A stretch of DNA of 64,000 nt from NCBI GenBank assembly GCA_009840525.1, contig VXNP01000005.1, positions 19,462 through 83,461 of the forward strand, given 5' to 3'. Positions 61,085-64,000 of this stretch are shown piece after piece. A program made the translations under genes and the position numbers. The notes beneath the pieces are model-generated. The model was not told the DNA's origin and searched no databases. It saw nothing but the letters and a program-made list of their open reading frames with translations. Source of the DNA: Gammaproteobacteria bacterium (GTDB lineage Bacteria > Gemmatimonadota > Gemmatimonadetes > Longimicrobiales > Gaopeijiaceae). Each line of letters opens with the position of its first letter. Positions within the stretch are counted from its first letter, which is position 1.

Positions 61085-61519
61085 TCAGATGCGCTGGTGG
61101 TCGGCCCGCCAGTTCTCCACGGCCTGCTTGATCTCCTTTCGCTCCGTGAGCTCGCCGTCGAGAACCCGCCGCACCAGACCGGACAGCTCAGCGTCGGAAG
61201 CGAAGCGCAGCCCGATCAACTGATCCGTCGTCAGGTCCTCGATGCGGCCTTTCAGGTCATCCGGAAGGAGTCTCTCCATGCGCAGGCGCTCCTCGAGGCG
61301 GATCACCCGGTCCTGCACGCCCAGGGCGAAGCGGCGTGCGAGGGGGATGCCAACCGAGACCGCGCCGGCAGTGAGGAACAGCGCCAGGGTCTCGACGCTG
61401 AAGTCGATGAAAAGGCCGAAGAGGAAGCTCGCGGCCGCGGCCGTCGCGGCGAACCAGGCCGCGAGAAACGGCACCGGGGGGCGCTTGGCGTGATTGGCGT
61501 AGCTCTGCGGTTCGGCCAT
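61085..61519 (-). CDS. DUF6526 membrane protein
   Basis: The 144-residue protein opens MAEPQSYANHAKRPP, the typical start of DUF6526. Two membrane segments (FLAAWFAATAAAASFLFGLF and LALFLTAGAVSVGIPLARR) are followed by a charged cytoplasmic helical domain (VQDRVIRLEERLRMERLLPDDL, LIGLRFASDAELSGLVRRVL). The family length and layout match. No function is established. It lies 67 bp after the CcmH-like gene and 13 bp before the methyltransferase, all on the minus strand, so cotranscription is likely. Confidence 0.86.
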   Translation of the reverse strand: MAEPQSYANHAKRPPVPFLAAWFAATAAAASFLFGLFIDFSVETLALFLTAGAVSVGIPLARRFALGVQDRVIRLEERLRMERLLPDDLKGRIEDLTTDQLIGLRFASDAELSGLVRRVLDGELTERKEIKQAVENWRADHQRI

Positions 61520-61586
61520 CAGGATTCCGGGGTCCGGGGGTATTCGTCGGGCCGTCGGGCTATCAGGTCGTCAGGGCTTCGGCGGC

Positions 61587-62135
61587 CTACCAGTCTTCCT
61601 TCTCGAGCGCCTTCATTTCCTTCCGCAGTCGGTCCCAGTCGGTGTCGGAGATGTCCGAGTCCACGACCGGCGCGCGCTCCCGCCCGTGTGCCACGTTCCG
61701 GCGCACGAAGAACCCGATGAGGATGCCGGAGAAGGCCACCGCGACCCACGGCATGACGTAGCCTACCCAGTTGAAGCCCTCCATCGGCGGCGAGCTGATG
61801 ATGTCCGTGCCGAAGTCGGCGACGAAGCCGGCCAGAATGACCTCCTCGGACTCGCCTGCCTCCAGCGCCGCCAGGATGCGCTGCGTAAAGCCGGGGGATA
61901 CGCTGCACTGCATCTGGTACTGGCAGATATGGGTGTCCAGGTTGCAGCTGCAGGTGCAGCGGATCATCTGTTCGATGCGGAGCAGGTCTTCGCCGTGCGG
62001 CCCGTCGTGGGAGTGTCGGAAGATGACGGCATCGGTGTGGCCCGCGTGCGAGGGGCCGGTGGAGAGGGTCTCCTGGGGCGCGCCGTGGGCGTGCAGGGCA
62101 GAAGCGGCAAGCAGGATGGCGGCGGCAGCAGTCAT
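61587..62135 (-). CDS. CcmH-like cytochrome c biogenesis protein, Cys-rich variant
   Basis: The 182-residue protein has a signal peptide (about 1-17). A His-rich stretch follows (HSHDGPHGED), then a cysteine cluster where CcmH proteins carry the LRCPVCQ motif: C60, C62, C64, C71, C77 (MIRCTCSCNLDTHICQYQMQC). The helical IAAGES-like segment of CcmH matches as LEAGESEEVILAGFVADFGTDII. One membrane segment (VGYVMPWVAVAFSGILIGFF) and a charged tail follow. CcmH reduces apocytochrome for haem attachment. The extra cysteines could bind copper or make the site atypical. It is the first gene of the minus-strand set with DUF6526 and the methyltransferase. Confidence 0.77.
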   Translation of the reverse strand: MTAAAAILLAASALHAHGAPQETLSTGPSHAGHTDAVIFRHSHDGPHGEDLLRIEQMIRCTCSCNLDTHICQYQMQCSVSPGFTQRILAALEAGESEEVILAGFVADFGTDIISSPPMEGFNWVGYVMPWVAVAFSGILIGFFVRRNVAHGRERAPVVDSDISDTDWDRLRKEMKALEKEDW

Positions 62136-62337
62136 GGTCGTCCTGTCTTCCTGGGGAACCGGCCGGGGCCTGAACCAATGTAACGGGTTCGGGTGAGGTC
62201 GGGGCAACCGCGGCGCGCCCGGCACACTCTTGACCTCCCTCGATGCGCCCGCTAGGGTAGCGCTCGACTTGTCCCCGGGTTGTCCCGGGGGCGCCGAGAG
62301 TGGGCGGTGGGCAGTCCGCGAGGTGGAGGAACCAGCG

Positions 62338-62655
62338 ATGGCGCACCTGTTCGATCTTGCAGGGTCGCGGGAGCGCGTGCGCGCGATGACCGGAATGGCG
62401 GTCATCCTCTCCCTGCTCCTCGTCCAGGCCATAGAGAGTTCCCACGCGCACGACGACGGACCCGATTCGCCGGGCGCGTGTGCCGTGTGCCAGGTCGTCC
62501 ACAACCCCGGGTCGACCATCGTCCCGGGTACCCCGATCCTCGCAGGATCGAATCTGCTGCGGACTCCCGCGCTTCCCGGGCGCCGGTTCGCTCCCGCGAT
62601 CGTCCATCTCGCCCCACGGCGCAGCCGCGCCCCTCCGCTCAACATCTCTCTCTAG
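62338..62655 (+). CDS. Small secreted His/Cys protein (DUF2946-like)
   Basis: The 105-residue protein starts at an ATG with GGAGG 8 nt upstream. One hydrophobic segment (TGMAVILSLLLVQAIESSHAH) is followed by HDDGPDSPGACAVCQVVHNPG, with the cysteine pair C48 and C51 and flanking histidines. The tail is rich in Pro, Arg and Ala. The layout resembles the DUF2946 family of small metal-linked proteins, which often lie next to copper receptors or ATPases. The nearby CopA-type ATPase and Cys-rich CcmH-like gene agree. The CxxC and His suggest copper or zinc binding in the periplasm, which is inferred. Confidence 0.6.
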   Translation: MAHLFDLAGSRERVRAMTGMAVILSLLLVQAIESSHAHDDGPDSPGACAVCQVVHNPGSTIVPGTPILAGSNLLRTPALPGRRFAPAIVHLAPRRSRAPPLNISL

Positions 62656-62742
62656 CAGAGCCCCTCCGCCGACCCCCGCGCCGGCGGACCCCTGTTGATG
62701 GCTGCGCCTGCAACGGCGCACCCAACCCGAGAGATGGAACAC

Positions 62743-63501
62743 ATGAATACGCCCGAGTCTCGGCACGCCGCCGAATTGGGAAATGGGCGCGCGCCCCTTC
62801 TGGAGGCCCGCGGGCTCAGCAAGAACTATGGCGCCACGCGCGCCCTCGACGCCCTCGACCTGGCCATCGCGCCCGGCGAGGTCTATTGCCTCCTGGGTCC
62901 CAACGGGGCGGGCAAGACCACCACCATCAACCTCTTCCTGGGATTCGTGGCGCCCACAGCCGGACAGGCGCTCATCGCCGGCCTGGACGTGTCCACCCAC
63001 GACCGCGAGACCAAGCAGCGCATCGCCTACATCCCGGAACAGGTCATGCTTTACCGCAACCTGACCGGTCTGGAGAATCTGGAATACTTCGCGGCATTGG
63101 GCGGGAAGGGAGCCCTGACCCAGGCGCGGCTCACCGACATCCTGGTCGAGGCAGGGCTCGAGCGCCCCGCGGTCGATCAACGCGTGTCCGAGTACTCCAA
63201 GGGCATGCGGCAGAAGGTCGGCATCGCCATCGCCATCGCCAAGGAGGCCGACGCGCTGCTGCTCGACGAGCCCACCTCCGGCCTCGACCCGCAGGCCTCG
63301 AACGAGTTCTCCGAGCTGATCGAACGGCTGAAGGATCGCGGCGTCGCGGTGCTCATGGCGACCCACGATCTGTTTCGTGCCAAGGAGACGGGGACGCGCG
63401 TGGGCATCATGCGCTACGGGCGTCTGGTCACGGAGTTGGGCACGGAAGAGATCGGCCACGCGGATCTCGAGCGCATCTATCTGAAGCACATGCACGATTA
63501 G
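62743..63501 (+). CDS. ABC transporter ATP-binding protein
   Basis: The 252-residue protein is a complete ABC ATPase: Walker A as GPNGAGKT (52-59), a Q-loop region (IPEQVMLYRNLTGLENL), signature YSKGMRQKVGIAIAIAK, Walker B as ALLLDEPTSGLD and H-loop as MATHDLF. The start at 62743 has GAGAG 9 nt upstream and is preferred over in-frame starts from 62695. It sits 12 bp before a permease gene that runs off the window. This group of ABC exporters with a DUF3526-type permease often lies near TonB receptors or copper genes. The substrate cannot be told. Confidence 0.93.
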   Translation: MNTPESRHAAELGNGRAPLLEARGLSKNYGATRALDALDLAIAPGEVYCLLGPNGAGKTTTINLFLGFVAPTAGQALIAGLDVSTHDRETKQRIAYIPEQVMLYRNLTGLENLEYFAALGGKGALTQARLTDILVEAGLERPAVDQRVSEYSKGMRQKVGIAIAIAKEADALLLDEPTSGLDPQASNEFSELIERLKDRGVAVLMATHDLFRAKETGTRVGIMRYGRLVTELGTEEIGHADLERIYLKHMHD

Positions 63502-63513
63502 GAGATACCGACG

Positions 63514-64000
63514 ATGAAGCACATCGTACGCAAGGAGTTCACCGACGTCCTCCGCGACGGGCGTTTCCGCTGGTGCTCGGTGCTGGTGGGCGCGCTGCTG
63601 CTGGTTTCGCTGGGCCACGGATGGGTTCAGGCACGAAACGCGCAGCAGGAGCACGCGGCCGCGCAGGCCACTGCCCGGGATCACTGGGAATCGCAGGGCG
63701 AGAAAAATCCCCATTCGGCCGCCCATTACGGCGTCTACGCCTTCAAGCCACGTCTGGCGCTGTCCTTCGTCGATGAGGGCGTCGATCCCTACACCGGTAC
63801 CTCGGTTTGGCTCGAAGCCCACCGGCAGAACGACTTCCTTCTGCGTCCGGCCCAGGACGCGACCGCGGCCCAGCGCATCGGGGCCCTGACGGCGGCGCAG
63901 GTGCTGCAGCACCTCGTGCCCCTGCTCATCATCCTGCTCACCTTCGGGGGGGGGGGGGGGGGGGGGGGGCGGGGGGGGGGGGCGGCGGGCGGGGGGGGGG
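63514..64000 (+). CDS. ABC transporter permease (DUF3526-like), 3' truncated
   Basis: The ATG at 63514 follows TTAGGAG with 9-nt spacing. The reading frame gives MKHIVRKEFTDVLRDGRFRW, then a first membrane segment (CSVLVGALLLVSLGHGW). An extracytoplasmic loop follows (HWESQGEKNPHSAAHYGVYAF, FVDEGVDPYTGTSVWLEAH, NDFLLRPAQDATAAQRIG), ending at the start of the second segment (HLVPLLIILLTF). The loop pattern matches ABC-2/DUF3526 permeases. From 63946 the sequence becomes poly-G and is not reliable coding. The rest of the gene lies beyond the window. It pairs with the ATPase 12 bp upstream. Confidence 0.82.
   Translation, partial: MKHIVRKEFTDVLRDGRFRWCSVLVGALLLVSLGHGWVQARNAQQEHAAAQATARDHWESQGEKNPHSAAHYGVYAFKPRLALSFVDEGVDPYTGTSVWLEAHRQNDFLLRPAQDATAAQRIGALTAAQVLQHLVPLLIILLTFGGGGGGGGRGGGAAGGGG
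63946..64000. other. Poly-G run at the window end (probable artefact)
   Basis: From 63946 to 64000 the sequence is nearly all G, broken only by a few C and A bases. It interrupts the permease gene in mid-helix. This is characteristic of two-colour sequencing read ends or an assembly break, not natural DNA. Confidence 0.85.

Noticed and set aside
61519..63912. A 797-codon open frame on the minus strand
   Set aside because: It runs antisense through the ABC ATPase and permease genes and the small secreted gene. It lacks any domain and has the Arg/Gly/His-rich composition of shadow frames in high-GC DNA.

Overview
The window is a high-GC chromosomal segment, very probably from a member of the Gemmatimonadota. 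The inference rests on two SusC/SusD-type TonB systems carrying the phylum-typical plug sequence (ESIEIIKGPAAATLYGTEAS), a DUF1592/DUF1552/ankyrin operon, a giant BNR-propeller protein, a DUF6526 protein and many signal-peptide or lipobox proteins. No rRNA, tRNA or CRISPR array was seen. The first gene and the last gene run off the window, and the final ~55 bases are a poly-G run that looks like a read or assembly artefact.

Layout. 1-3.1 kb: a minus-strand operon of a membrane-anchored PPIase, HupE/UreJ-like protein and D-aminoacylase-type amidohydrolase. 3.3-7.35 kb: a lower-GC accessory island with an antitoxin remnant, an HNH endonuclease, a winged-helix protein, and a translationally coupled DUF5131 / three-Cys-motif-partner (TcmP) pair. 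7.4-20.8 kb: metabolic and secreted genes, including a BNR protein, a frameshifted creatininase, a DUF1640-like coiled coil made of tandem repeats, a class II aldolase-like protein, a dienelactone hydrolase, an M16 peptidase fused to membrane and PH-like segments, a peroxiredoxin-like selenoprotein with an in-frame UGA, an MBL hydrolase, and CHAD and DUF2461 proteins. 20.8-27.4 kb: a plug-only TonB-receptor relative facing a DUF1028-SusC-SusD cluster. 27.5-31.4 kb: a YwaF-type membrane protein with a decayed partial copy, a serine hydrolase, a small secreted protein and a MOSC protein. 31.4-41 kb: a DUF1592-DUF1552-ankyrin operon, a matrixin protease, a TonB-like protein coupled to a TPR lipoprotein, and an orphan lipoprotein. 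41-46.7 kb: a second plug-only gene, then SusC and SusD. 46.7-49.4 kb: a structured leader, DUF3311 protein, SSF symporter and a hypothetical membrane protein. 49.5-54.2 kb: a 2-oxoacid:ferredoxin oxidoreductase operon (GltD-like ferredoxin fusion, alpha, beta). 54.3-58 kb: an Nramp-like transporter, phospholipase D and rhodanese. 58.1-64 kb: a copper-type P-ATPase, methyltransferase, DUF6526, CcmH-like Cys-rich protein, a small His/Cys protein, and an ABC ATPase with a truncated permease.

Functionally, most genes point to an aerobic heterotroph that takes up and degrades peptides or oligomers through TonB receptors and secreted hydrolases, has ferredoxin-linked 2-oxoacid oxidation, and handles metals and redox stress. 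The most notable items are the UGA-containing peroxiredoxin with a SECIS-like hairpin, the accessory island, the two plug-only TonB proteins, and the leader of the DUF3311/SSF pair, which resembles a SAM-IV-like fold or a Cys-ending leader peptide.
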